Positions 1-10,249 of a stretch of 64,000 nucleotides of DNA are shown here, in pieces. A program made the position numbers and the translations under genes. The notes under the pieces are model-generated. The model saw only the letters and a list, made by a program, of their open reading frames with translations. It was not told the origin of the DNA and searched no databases. Positions within the stretch are counted from its first letter, which is position 1; the number at the start of each line of letters is the position of its first letter. Source of the stretch: Elymus sibiricus (taxonomy: Eukaryota > Streptophyta > Magnoliopsida > Poales > Poaceae); NCBI GenBank assembly GCA_039707655.1, contig CM077667.1, forward strand, positions 547,192,222 to 547,256,221, in the 5' to 3' direction.

Positions 1-276
1 TCAAGTCTTGTCAGCTCAGGCACGCGCTCATACACGCATAAGCATGCACGTGAGTATAGTTAGAAGTATACAAGTTTTTTTTTGTTTTTTATTGATAATG
101 AGTGAGAAGTCTACAAGTTGAATCCAATAAGTTGTCACATACGTTCTTAAATATGCGTGCAGCTTGTTGGCCGTGAGTTATAACATGTCGATTATTTCGA
201 GTTAGGGAGAGGTGCTCGGGGAGGGGGCATCATCGTCGGTCGATGGGGAGGGGACGGGAGGAGGTATGGTCGACAG

Positions 277-814
277 TCAGGCTGGCAGTGGGGATTACCC
301 ATGCGGGTATTGGATTCCCATCCCCGTCCCCACGAGAACCTTCCCATGCCCGTCCCCATCCCCATACCTGTCCGCGGGGATAAAAATATTCCCATCCCCA
401 TCCCCGTCGGGTTTTGTATCCCCGTGGAGAAACCCATTTAAGCAATCAGCAACAACCTTCGATAGAATTTCAGTAGAAAAGATTAGCATTTTAGCACAAT
501 AAATAATATATTGTGGCTTGGTTAGATTTTTTAAGGGTTTTTTGGCCAAATGGATGAGATGAATAGAAATTTGGGTGGGTAAGGACAGGAATTACATGAT
601 GTCTAGTAATTTTAGATAACACGTGTAAGGGCTTCATGGGTATGGCGGGTAACGGCATGGGTAATGCTATCCCATCCCCATCCCCGTCTTGCATGCTGGG
701 TAAGGTATTTGACCCACCAACTTCCCCGTGGGCATTAAAGCTGGCATATCCCCGTCCCCTGATAGAGCAATTACCCGAGGGGACGCGGGTAACAGTTAAC
801 CATTGCCAGCTAGA
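277..814. mobile_element. Non-autonomous hAT-like DNA transposon (MITE-sized)
   Basis: A 538-bp element lies between two perfect copies of the 8-bp repeat GTCGACAG (269-276 and 815-822). Its ends are imperfect inverted repeats: the left begins TCAGGCTGGCAGTGG and the right, read in reverse, begins TCTAGCTGGCAATGG. An 8-bp TSD is the hallmark of the hAT superfamily. The interior holds many copies of CCCATCCCC/CCCCGTCCC and no transposase. Short open frames across it are low-complexity and not believable genes. The superfamily is inferred from TSD length and TIR style only. Confidence 0.6.
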
Positions 815-822
815 GTCGACAG

Positions 823-1585
823 GGATCAGGAGAGGCGAAGGATCCCAAGAAGTGGCCGTCCTCGTCTACACTGGGCTACGGCTGCCCTCGGATCTGGCCA
901 GTGTTGGCCCAATCCGGCCATCACACCACAAGAGGGAAAATAGAACGATTGGGGCAAACAAGGTCATCCTGTAAATGACAGATTTAACCTTCACTAAAAG
1001 AACAAAACAATTACAAGTACTGGTCACACGTAATTTTTGTACCGCACCCACAATTACATGCACTTTCACGTACTATCAGTCTAGTAACTCATATATTTTC
1101 ATTGTCATATTAGGGTGAATGAACGGTTCTTAAAATTGCCAATCACCGTAAAATTAGTATGTAAATATATTTACAAGCACTGATTCGTGAGAAGTTGTCC
1201 TCATGCATTGTGTATGGCATCATGCTTGTGCCTGGCCGCCAATATTGCGCAGCAAATCAAGAATCTATGCATCGAGGCTTGCATCACGAGTCCTGCACGG
1301 CACAATATTTATATCTTGCCAATGCATGAACAACACTTCAGAGGAAAACTATTTGCCTACCAAATACACGCCTGCTTATGTTCATTTGTAGTTCGCTGTG
1401 AATTGTTCAGGGTGTTGTTGCTGTTCTTTGGCACTTCTGTATCTGCCTTGCGTGTATGTATTATGTTGGGTTGCAGGGTCTTCGTTGCTTTTAATGTATG
1501 AAGTGAGGTGAAAGTCTTTTTGGCTGCATGCCTTCTTAGAGCAACTGTACCAGAAAGCCTCCTTAACGTATATGGAGCTTGGTCC
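823..1585. other. Unassigned flank left of Copia-1
   Basis: This is AT-rich single-copy-looking DNA between the hAT-like element and the Copia-1 5' LTR. Open frames here (for example 1187-1501) have no recognisable domain. The last five bases (1581-1585, GGTCC) are the left TSD of Copia-1. I see no gene. Confidence 0.5.
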
Positions 1586-2397
1586 TGTTAGAATAAATGG
1601 GCTTGACCGATTAACAAATTCTGAAATTTTAAATGAGTCCATGAGTAAAATGGCAAGTGATGGTGTGGTGCTAATGTTTAGTCCCACGTTGCTAGTGGAG
1701 GAAGGGTTGGACCTCTTTATATAGTGGGTTCTTTACATCATACTTAATGAGGTGTGAAGGAGAGGAAGAGAAGACCAGACACGCTCGCTGGCCTGCCCTG
1801 GCCTGGCCTAGCTCGGGTTCGGCCGGGCCGGGGCAGCTCGTACGTGCAACATGCGCGTGAATGATCCGTCAAAATCCGTTCCGTTGCCTTGCAGGGGCGC
1901 GGCTTCATTTTGCCGTTTTATTTTTTGGTATCTTGACGAACAACTTCGTTGTTTCATTGTCCGGTAAATTTGACTCGAAAACCAAGTCGGTTTGAGATCG
2001 TGATCGCAACATGATACCGCCTTTAGTTCTCCTGTACATACTACTTACCGACTTCGGCCAAAGACACACTAAAACCACCTAGGGTTTTGCCTCATCTCGC
2101 AACTTGCGTCACTTACGTAGTCTACCCTATTCCGAGCGCCGGCGTCCATCGGCATACGGGAAAGCAGGTCTCCAAAACCGTTCGTCCTTGCGATCCTGCA
2201 CCGGGAGAGGACGAATTAGGTTTTTGGGAAGCGCTTTGCGCGACTGCTCAAGTTCGTCATCACTGGTCGTCTTCCGTCCTAGTCGGGCGGTGCTACTCAA
2301 TGTTGTCTCCATCACCGTCAACAGCAGATCGTCATCAACAACGTCGCGCCTGCCGCAATTCATGAACTGTCACTAGTACAAAACAGGGCATCGGTCC

Positions 2398-2727
2398 ACC
2401 CCTGAGAAGCCCATTAGTCCCGGTTCACTCACGAACCGGGACCCATGGGGGCATCGGTCCCGGTTCGTGAGGCCAGGGCGCCGGCCGGGCCTCGTGGGCC
2501 ATTGGTCCCGGTTTGTCTGACCCCTTTTGTCCCGGTTCCAGACACGAACCGGGACCAATGCGCCTCGCTCCTGGCCCACAACCATTGGTCCCGGTTTGTG
2601 GCTGGAACCGGGACTAAAGGTGACCCCTTTTGTCCCGGTTCCAGCCACGATCCGGGACCAATGCGCCTCGCTCCTGGCCCACAACCATTGGTCCCGGTTT
2701 GTGGCTGGAACCGGGACCAATGGTTGG
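2398..2727. repeat. CACTA-1 left subterminal hairpin array
   Basis: Repeated inverted copies of the core GGTCCCGGTT/AACCGGGACC (or AGTCCCGG) are paired head to head around short spacers such as TGTGGCTGG, so single strands can fold into hairpins. A segment beginning CGCCTCGCTCCTGG occurs at 2561 and again at 2664, a 103-bp imperfect tandem duplication. In En/Spm, subterminal repeats bind the element's TNPA protein. The same role here is inferred. Open frames crossing this array are artefacts. Confidence 0.85.
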
Positions 2728-2729
2728 CC

Positions 2730-2737
2730 TATATATA
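2730..2737 (+). promoter_or_regulatory. TATA box of CACTA-1 transposase promoter
   Basis: TATATATA sits immediately after the left hairpin array and about 380 bp before the transposase ATG at 3120. The equivalent box lies in the same place in CACTA-2 and CACTA-3. Confidence 0.65.
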
Positions 2738-3119
2738 GCCTCCGCCCGCGAGCAGAGCAATGCATTGCTCTGTTTTTTTGCCCGGCCGTGGGAGAGCTTT
2801 TGTGGTGCTCTAGCTCACCTCCTATGCACATGAGGTGTTCGATGAAATGCCCGAGCCACACTTAAGCTTTCTCCTCTCGAAGCTCCTTGTCCAAGCTCCA
2901 TTTTCCTCAAGATTTGTCTAGGTTTGGCGGTCCGTCCTGTCCCGTCCCCGTCCTCACCGCCGTCGATCGCCCGCGCCCATCTCGGCGCCGGCAACACCGT
3001 GGTTAGCCTCTTGTTCTTATCTTCTTTCTAAAAGAAAAAAGTTCTTACTTGTGTGTTTTAATTAGATGCTCTAGAGAGTTATATGTTGTTCAATAATAAG
3101 AACTATATAACGCACGCAG

Positions 3120-6100
3120 ATGAACCGGCAATGGATGTACGGTGACCGACGCACCTCCGAGTATATTAAGGGCCTGCATAATTTTCTCGAAGCGGCTGAG
3201 GCAAACAAGCAGAATGGTTTTATGCATTGTCCATGTACTGTCTGTGAGAATACGAAGGCTTTCTCCAACTCTAAAACCCTTCACTTCCACCTGCTTGAGA
3301 AGGGTTTTATGCCACACTATAATGTTTGGACCAAGCACGGAGAAAGAGGGGTTATGATGGAAGACAACGAAGAAGAAGAGGATGATGACAACTACCCGCC
3401 CCCTGAATACGGTGATGCTGCAATGGGGGAAGCTGAAGATCAAGAGGAACCAGACGATGTGCCCGATGATGATCTTCGCCGGGTCATTGTTGATGCACAG
3501 AGAGAATGCGAAAGTGAAAGGGAGAAGTTGAAGTTCGATCGCATGTTAGAGGATCACAAAAAAGGGTTGTACCCAAATTGCGAAGATGACAACAGAAAGC
3601 TCGGTACCACACTGGAATTGCTGCAATGGAAGGCAGACAATGGTGTATCTGACAAGGGATTTAGTTCGCTGCTGAAAATAATGAAGAAGAAGCTTCCAAA
3701 GGATAACGAATTGCCCGGCAGTACGTACGAAGCAAAGAAGGTTCTATGCCCTCTAGGATTGGAGGTGCAGAAGATACATGCATGCCCTAATGACTGCATC
3801 CTCTACCGCGATGAGTACGAGGATTTGAACGCATGCCCGGTATGCGGTGCATTGCGGTATAAGATCAGACGAGATGACCCTGGTGATGTTGAGGGCGAGC
3901 GCCCCAGGAAGAGGGTTCCTGCCAAGGTGATGTGGTATGCTCCTATAATACCACGGCTGAAACGTCTGTTCAGAAACAAAGAGCATGCCAAGTTGATGCG
4001 ATGGCACAAAGAAGACCGTAAGAAAGACGGGAAGTTGAGAGCACCCGCTGACGGGTCGCAGTGGAGAAAAATCGAGAGAAGGTGGGGGGGGACTTTGCAG
4101 GTGACGCAAGGAACGTATGGTTTGGTTTAAGTGCAGATGGCATTAATCCTTTTGGGGAGCAGAGCAGCAATCATAGCACCTGGCCCGTGACTCTATGTAT
4201 CTATAACCTTCCTCCTTGGTTGTGCATGAAGCGGAAGTTCATTATGATGCCAGTGCTCATCCAAGGCCCTAAGCAACCCGGCAATGACATTGATGTGTAC
4301 CTAAGGCCATTAGTTGAAGAACTTTTACAGCTGTGGAATGGAGAAGGTGTACGTGTGTGGGATGAGCACAAACAGGAGGAATTTGACCTACATGCGTTGC
4401 TGTTTGTAACCATCAACGATTGGCCTGCTCTCAGTAACCTTTCAGGACAGACAAACAAGGGATACCACGCATGCACACACTGTTTAGATGACACCGACAG
4501 TATATATTTGGACAAATGCAGGAAGAATGTGTACCTGGGGCATCGTCGATTTCTTCCGACCAACCATCAATGTCGAAAGAAAGGAAAGCATTTCAAAGGT
4601 GAGGCAGATCACCGGAAGAAGCCCGCCCTCCGTACTGGTGATCACATACTTGATATGGTCAATGATTTACAAGTAATCTTTGGAAAGGGTCCTGGCGGAC
4701 TATCTGTTCCGACTGACGATGCGGGACGCGCACCCATGTGGAAGAAGAAATCTATATTTTGGGACCTACCCTATTGGAAAGACCTAGAGGTCCGCTCTGC
4801 AATCGACGTGATGCACGTGACGAAGAATCTTTGCGTGAACCTGCTAGGCTTCTTGGGAGTGTATGGGAAGACAAAAGATACACCGGAGGCACGGGAGGAA
4901 CAACAACGTGTGCATGAAAAAGACAGCATGCATCCAAAGCAGTATGAAGGTCCTGCCAGCTACGCTCTTACCAAAGAAGAGAAGGAAATCTTCTTTGAAT
5001 GCCTGCTCAGTATGAAGGTCCCGTCTGGCTTCTCGTCGAATATAAAGTGAATAATAAATATGGCAGAGAAAAAGTTCCAGAACCTAAATTCTCATGACTG
5101 CCACGTGATTATGACGCAACTGCTTCCGGTTGCATTGAGGGGGCTTCTACCGGAAAACGTTCGATTAGCCATTGTGAAGCTATGTGCATTCCTCAATGCA
5201 ATCTCTCAGAAGGTGATCGATCCAGAAATCCTGCCAAGGTTAAGGAGTGATTTGGTGCAATGTCTTGTTAGTTTCGAGCTGGTGTTCCCACCATCCTTCT
5301 TCAATATCATGACGCACGTCCTAGTTCATCTAGTCGACGAGATTGTCGTTCTGGGCCCTGTATTTCTACACAATATGTTCCCCTTTGAGAGGTTCATGGG
5401 AGTCTTAAACAAATATGTTCGTAACCGCGCTAGGCCAGAAGCAAGCATCTCCATGGGCCATCAAACAGAGGATGTCATTGGGTTTTGTGTTGACTTCATT
5501 CCTGGCCTTAAGAAGATTGGTCTCCCTCAATCGCGGTATGAGGGGAGACTGACTGGAAAAGGCACGCTAGGAGCGGACTCAATAATATGTAGGGACGGGC
5601 ATTCTTGGTCTCAAGCACACTACACAGTTCTACAGAATTCTACCTTGGTGACCCCGTATGTCGATGAACACAAGAATATTCTGCGCTCCAAACACACGGA
5701 GCAGTGTGACGACTGGATTACATATGAACACATAAGGACTTTCGGCAGTTGGTTGCAAACACGTCTCATGGGTGACAACACTGTTTCTGATGAGCTGTAC
5801 TCGTTGGTCAGGGGACCATCTTCGACTGTATTGACTTACAAAGGGTACGAGATAAATGGGAATACATTTTACACGATCGCCCAAGATCAAAAGAGCACCA
5901 ACCAAAACAGCGGTGTCCGCTTTGATGCAGCAACCAAGAGGGGAAAGGACACATATTATGGTTACATAGTGGACATATGGGAACTTGACTATAGACATGA
6001 TTTCAAGGTCCCTTTGTTTCAGTGCAAATGGGTCAATCTGTCAGGAGGCGGGGTACAGGTAGACCCATAGTACGGAATGACAATAGTGGATCTCAACAAT

Positions 6101-6460
6101 CTTGGGTACACAGACGAACCATTCGTCCTAGCCAATGATGTGGCGCAGGTTTTCTATGTGAAGGACATGTCTACCAAACCGAGAAAAAGAAAAGATAAGG
6201 AAGCGAATACATCATACGATGAGCCAAAGCGCCACATAGTTCTTTCAGGAAAAAGAGACATCGTGGGATTGGAGGGCAAGACAGACATGTCTGAAGATTA
6301 TGAAAAGTTTCATGAAATTCCTCCCTTCAAAGTCAAGGCTGACCCAAGCACCCTGTTAAACGATGAAGATTATCCATGGTTACGGCGCAATAAGCAAAGG
6401 ACACAAGCGAAGAAAAAGTCTGGAGTTCAAATAAGTTCAAAAAATGAAATACCTTTGTAA
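3120..6460 (+). pseudogene. CACTA-1 transposase (tnp2 type), broken
   Basis: This encodes the DDE-type transposase that cuts and moves the CACTA element in the nucleus. The start ATG at 3120 opens a Transpos_assoc-type N-terminus with a CPCTVC motif. An Asp/Glu-rich linker follows, then the Transposase_21 (tnp2) region with paired cysteines at about 3780-3850 and the ADGINPFGEQ and PGNDIDVYL motifs, a DUF4218-like part around 5060-5460 (HNMFPFERFMG) and a DUF4216-like end near 5840-6060 (VPLFQCKWV). Compared with CACTA-2, the frame is broken by a net two-base gain in an eight-G run at 4084-4091, by TGA at 5048-5050 (GGA in CACTA-2) and by TAG at 6068-6070 (CAG in CACTA-2). All other blocks stay in frame. 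Family assignment is strong and function is lost in this copy. Confidence 0.93.
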
Positions 6461-7000
6461 CAGATGAGTTTTCGTCCGAAACCCTGATACTTCGAAAGAG
6501 ATTGTCCGTTTTGTACACGAAGTGCATCCAGTTTTTGCCGTAACCCTCTCAACTTTTTATAACATGCTATGTGGGTGAAATAATGATGCCATGCCAACTT
6601 TCAACCTTTTCAGAGTTCATTTGTACTGCTTTTCAATTTCAGGGTCATTTAGCTGAAAAAAATCAGTAAATGCATGAAAAATACCAAATGAAGTCAGAAA
6701 GGGTTGAAAACTGATGATGTGGCTTTGAATAGTGCATTTTGAACACACAAAAAGTCTGGAGTTAGAATAAGTTCAAAAAAATGAAATCCCTTTGTAACAG
6801 ATGAGTTTTCGTCCGAAACCCTGATACTTCGAAAGAGATTGTCCATTTTGTACACGAAGTGCATCCAGTTTTTGCCGTAACCCTCTCAACATTTTAGCAC
6901 ATGCTATGTGGGTGAAATGATGATACCATGCCAACTTTCAACCTTTTCAGAGTTCATTTGAAGTGCTTTTCAATTTCAGGGTCATTTAGCTCAAAGAATG
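6417..7000. repeat. 336-bp tandem repeat after the transposase (CACTA-1)
   Basis: AGTCTGGAGTT at 6417 recurs at 6753, and the following 240 bases match closely (GATGAGTTTTCGTCCG, GTACACGAAGTGCATCCAG, CCATGCCAACTTTCAACC). The second unit is cut short. CACTA-2 has the same repeat with a 338-bp period (23,353-23,820). It starts inside the transposase 3' end and probably forms its 3' untranslated region. Confidence 0.85.
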
Positions 7001-7880
7001 AACTAATAGCAAAAAGAATGAACTAGAAAACCTTTATGAAACTCTAATAGCGAAAATAATGAACTAAAAATAATCAATTAAAAAAAAAAATATGATCAAC
7101 TAAAATAAAACTATAATATTCTTCAATACCAAAAAGAATCAACTAAAAAGCTTTTATAAAACTCTAATAGCAAAAGGAATCAACTAAAAATATTTTATAA
7201 ACCTCTAGTATTTATGAAACTAAAATTATATAAAATTTATGCAACTAAAGTTATCAAAGTATTTTTTTGTTCAAAACATTAATAGCAAAAAGAATTTTCA
7301 TAAAGAAATTTTTTAGAAACTTTAATAGCAAACTAAAATAACAAAATCTGTTTTTGGTTAAATCAGACAATTAAAATAACCTAAAAATTACCAAATTGAA
7401 TATAATGATAAAACACAGTAATATTAAATAGCAGGAAAAAGAATCACTCAAAAATCTATTTTTATAGTAAAGTTATTCACAAACTAGTGATTCACACCAA
7501 TTTAAAAGAATTCAAATTTAAACTATTCAAATTTGGAAACTAATGGCACTAACAGAAAGTTTATAATTTTTGTGACCTAAAAGCAAAAAGAATCACTGAA
7601 AAACTGTAAGTACAAACAAAAGAAAATAAATAAAGCAAAAAAGAAAACAAAAAAATTAGAAAAAAATTAAAAAAAATGCCGCCTACTGGGCCACCACGGC
7701 CTGAATACGACTAGAAACCCAACAAGCAAGTTGGGCCAGGATTCAGGCCCGCAGAAGGCCCAGAAGGCCCACAGGCAGAGGTGTGTGCAGTCAGGCCCGT
7801 AAGCCTGCAGTTGAGAGGAGCTCGAGAGAGCTGGCGCATCAGCGCTTATAAACCACTCTCGAGCCCTCTCAGCTAGCGAG
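7001..7880. other. AT-rich non-coding block of CACTA-1
   Basis: Positions 7001-7680 hold degenerate repeats of 'AATAGCAAAAAGAATCAACTAAAA' type with very high A content and no open frame. From 7680 to 7880 the DNA turns GC-rich and includes a TATA-like CTTATAAAC near 7848-7856. I see no gene. Confidence 0.6.
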
Positions 7881-7915
7881 ATGGGACTAAACTTTTGGCC
7901 CCGGGCAGCACCACC

Positions 7916-8152
7916 CTTTAGTCCCGGTTGGTGGCACCAACCGGGAACAATACCAACCTTTGGCCCCGGTTGGTGCCACCAACCGGGACCAATGCCACCC
8001 TTTAGTCCCGGTTGGTGCCACCAACCGGGACCAAAGGTCTCTGCTTCCCGCCCTTTGGGCTGACGAAAAATGACCTTTGGTCCCGGTTGGTGGCACCAAC
8101 CGGGACTAAAGGGTGGCATTGGTCCCGGTTGGTGGCACCAACCGGGACCAAT
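7916..8152. repeat. CACTA-1 internal hairpin array upstream of gene 2
   Basis: Five inverted-repeat units of TAGTCCCGGTTGGTG-CACCAACCGGGAC type are packed in about 240 bp. They carry the same core as the element ends but lie 5.8 kb inside. The array ends nine bases before a TATA box. The matching place in CACTA-2 (23,876-23,987) and CACTA-3 (28,177-28,310) also holds such an array, so its position is conserved. Confidence 0.85.
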
Positions 8153-8160
8153 TCTCTGTC

Positions 8161-8167
8161 TATATAA
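8161..8167 (+). promoter_or_regulatory. TATA box of the internal (gene 2) promoter, CACTA-1
   Basis: TATATAA follows directly on the internal hairpin array. About 50 bp downstream a Pro/Arg-codon-rich, GC-rich leader begins (8210-8545), as in CACTA-2 and CACTA-3. Confidence 0.6.
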
Positions 8168-8209
8168 GCCGCACTTAGCAGTTTTCGTCTCAGTTTCTTC
8201 GATCTCTCC

Positions 8210-8967
8210 TCCGACGACGCCGCTAGGCTGCCCCGACGCCATCGCCGCCCCCCTGCCCCGCCGTCACCGTGCCCCTGCCCCGCCGTCGCCCTCGCCGTCA
8301 CCGCCCCCGAGCCCGCGTGCTGTCCCTCTTCCCCAAGCCCATCCGACGCCGCTCCTCGTCGCCGTTCCCGTCGCCGCCCCCGTCGCCTCCCCGAGCCCGT
8401 CGCCGCCCCGGCCCGTCGCCGCCCCCTTCGCCCGCCCTCGCCCTCACCGACGCCGCCCCGTGCCACTGCCCTGCCCCGACGACGCCGCCCCTCCTCCCCG
8501 TTCGGTCCGGCTGGCCCCCTTTCCTCCCTGTCCTCCCCCCTGTTCATATAATTTTTTTTATAGCATTTTTGGTCCATGTATATATGTGTGTGTGTATGGA
8601 TGGATGGATGGATGGATGTATATATATAGAAAATGATCATATGATATATGTATGCTAAAGAAAATATGATATAAAAAAATATCTTAGCTTCCTGTTTTTT
8701 TTCCATGGATGTATGCTAAAGAAAATTATGAAAGAGTTTATGGGAGGTTTCTGTCAAAAGGTTCAATGATTTGTCAAGGCAAAAAATTGAACTAATTAAG
8801 GTATCCCATGTTTTTGTATATATGATATATGTATTTTGTTGGCAGAAAATAAGTTGGCTAAAAAGAAGTTCCTTCACGAAGGGGTTTTACTTTGCCTAAA
8901 TCGGGGAGGGGCAACTTCACTAAACGTTCATGATTTTTTTTGTTCATATTAAGAAAGAGCGTAAATC
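8210..8967 (+). other. GC-rich leader and microsatellite region of gene 2 (CACTA-1)
   Basis: Positions 8210-8545 are dense in CCG/CCC and can be read as proline/arginine in several frames. This is typical of a GC-rich untranslated or first exon, and I do not call a protein. GGAT repeats at 8597-8616 and ATATAT runs follow, then AT-rich DNA that may be intronic. No coding signal is convincing. Confidence 0.5.
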
Positions 8968-9232
8968 GGGGAAAATGAGGGGGGAGGAGTCCGCAAGTAT
9001 GTCCCCTAACTCTCTCGGGAAAATGAGGGGGGAGGAGTCCGCAAGTATCCCCTAACTCTCTCGGGAAAATGAGGGGGGAGGAGTCCGCAAGTATCCCCTA
9101 ACTCTCTGGGGAAAATGAGGGGGGAGGAGTCCGCAAGTATCCCCTAACTCTCTCGGGAAAATGAGGGGGGAGGAGTCCGAAAGTATACCCTAACTCTCTC
9201 GGGAAAATGAGGGGGGAGGAGTCCGAAAGTAT
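8968..9232. repeat. 46-bp minisatellite, six copies
   Basis: The core GAAAATGAGGGGGGAGGAG starts at 8971, 9019, 9065, 9111, 9157 and 9203. Spacing is 46 bp except for a 48-bp first step. Units differ by a few bases (GCAAGTAT versus GAAAGTAT). It lies in the presumed leader or intron of gene 2. Confidence 0.95.
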
Positions 9233-9612
9233 GTTCATAGATGTATGTTTTTTTTGTTTATAGAAAGTTTTTATATATGAGCAATGATGATCCATAGAAA
9301 GTTTTTATATATGCATTGATATATGAGCAATGATGATCCATAGAAAGTTTTTATATATGCATTGATACAATTTTATTTTTGTTCATAGAATTTTTTATAT
9401 ATGTATGTATGTATGTATGTATGTGTAAGGGATCATATATGTATTTTTTTAGATGTATTTTTTGTATGTATGTATGTATGGGATCATAGATGTATTTTTT
9501 TCAGAATTTTTCAGACGTTTTTAGATGTTTTGTATGTATTTTTTCAGATTTTCTATCGTGAATAGACCGATTTTAGACCACAGGAGCACCCCCCGTTAGC
9601 ATTTTAGAGCGG

Positions 9613-10109
9613 CTCCTACCCCCTCCCGCCCCTACCCGATAAACTCTCGAGGCCACCCAAACCCTAGAAGAAAGAGCGTTGTCGATCTCCTACCCCCTCC
9701 CGTCCCTACCCGATAAACTCTCGAGGCCACCCAAACCCTAGAAGAAAGAGCGTTGTCGATCTCCTACCCCCTCCCGTCCCTACCCGATAAACTCTCGAGG
9801 CCACCCAAACCTTAGAAGAAAGAGCGTTGTCGATCTCCTACCCCCTCCCGTTCCTACCCGATAAACTCTCGAGGCCACCCAAACCCTAGAAGAAAGAGCG
9901 TTGTCGATCTCCTACCCCCTCCCGTCCCTACCCGATAAACTCTCGAGGCCACCCAAACCTTAGAAGAAAGAGCGTTGTCGATCTCCTACCCCCTCCCGTT
10001 CCTACCCGATAAACTCTCGAGGCCACCCAAACCCTAGAAGAAAGAGCGTTGTCGATCTCCTACCCCCTCCCATCCCTACCCGATAAACTCTCGAGGCCAC
10101 CCAAACCCT
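9613..10109. repeat. 74-bp minisatellite with telo-box-like motif, seven copies
   Basis: Units begin CTCCTACCCCCTCCC at 9613, 9687, 9761, 9835, 9909, 9983 and 10,057, exactly 74 bp apart. Each holds CCCAAACCCTAG or a one-base variant. Copies 1, 2, 4 and 6 keep AAACCCTAG, copies 3 and 5 read AAACCTTAG, and copy 7 ends AAACCCTCC. Copies 3+4 and 5+6 share the same pair of variants, showing a 148-bp second-order duplication. The array ends about 140 bp before the first gene-2 ATG. Confidence 0.95.
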
Positions 10110-10249
10110 CCGCACTGAGCAATGATGATCCATAGATAACTCCGGTAACATAGATTTATCAAGAATGCCCCCATTATGGATGTGCACAAGTTGATCCAAT
10201 TTTTTTCTGATCTCATCTATATATATATTCTTCTATATTTGCAGAAACT

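Noticed and set aside
192..694. Gly/Met- and Pro-rich open frames
   Set aside because: They arise from CCCATCCCC repeats inside the hAT-like element and occur on both strands.
2373..2865. Overlapping open frames across the CACTA-1 left end
   Set aside because: They follow from the inverted TCCCGG repeats; the peptide repeats mirror the DNA repeats and no protein family fits.
8070..8658. Long proline/arginine-rich frames on both strands
   Set aside because: They overlap the hairpin array, GC-rich leader and GGAT microsatellite, are open in several frames at once because of GC-rich composition, and have no domain.
9613..10109. CRISPR-like array of regular repeats
   Set aside because: Units are contiguous 74-bp tandem copies without unique spacers, in plant DNA. 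The 46-bp array is likewise a minisatellite.
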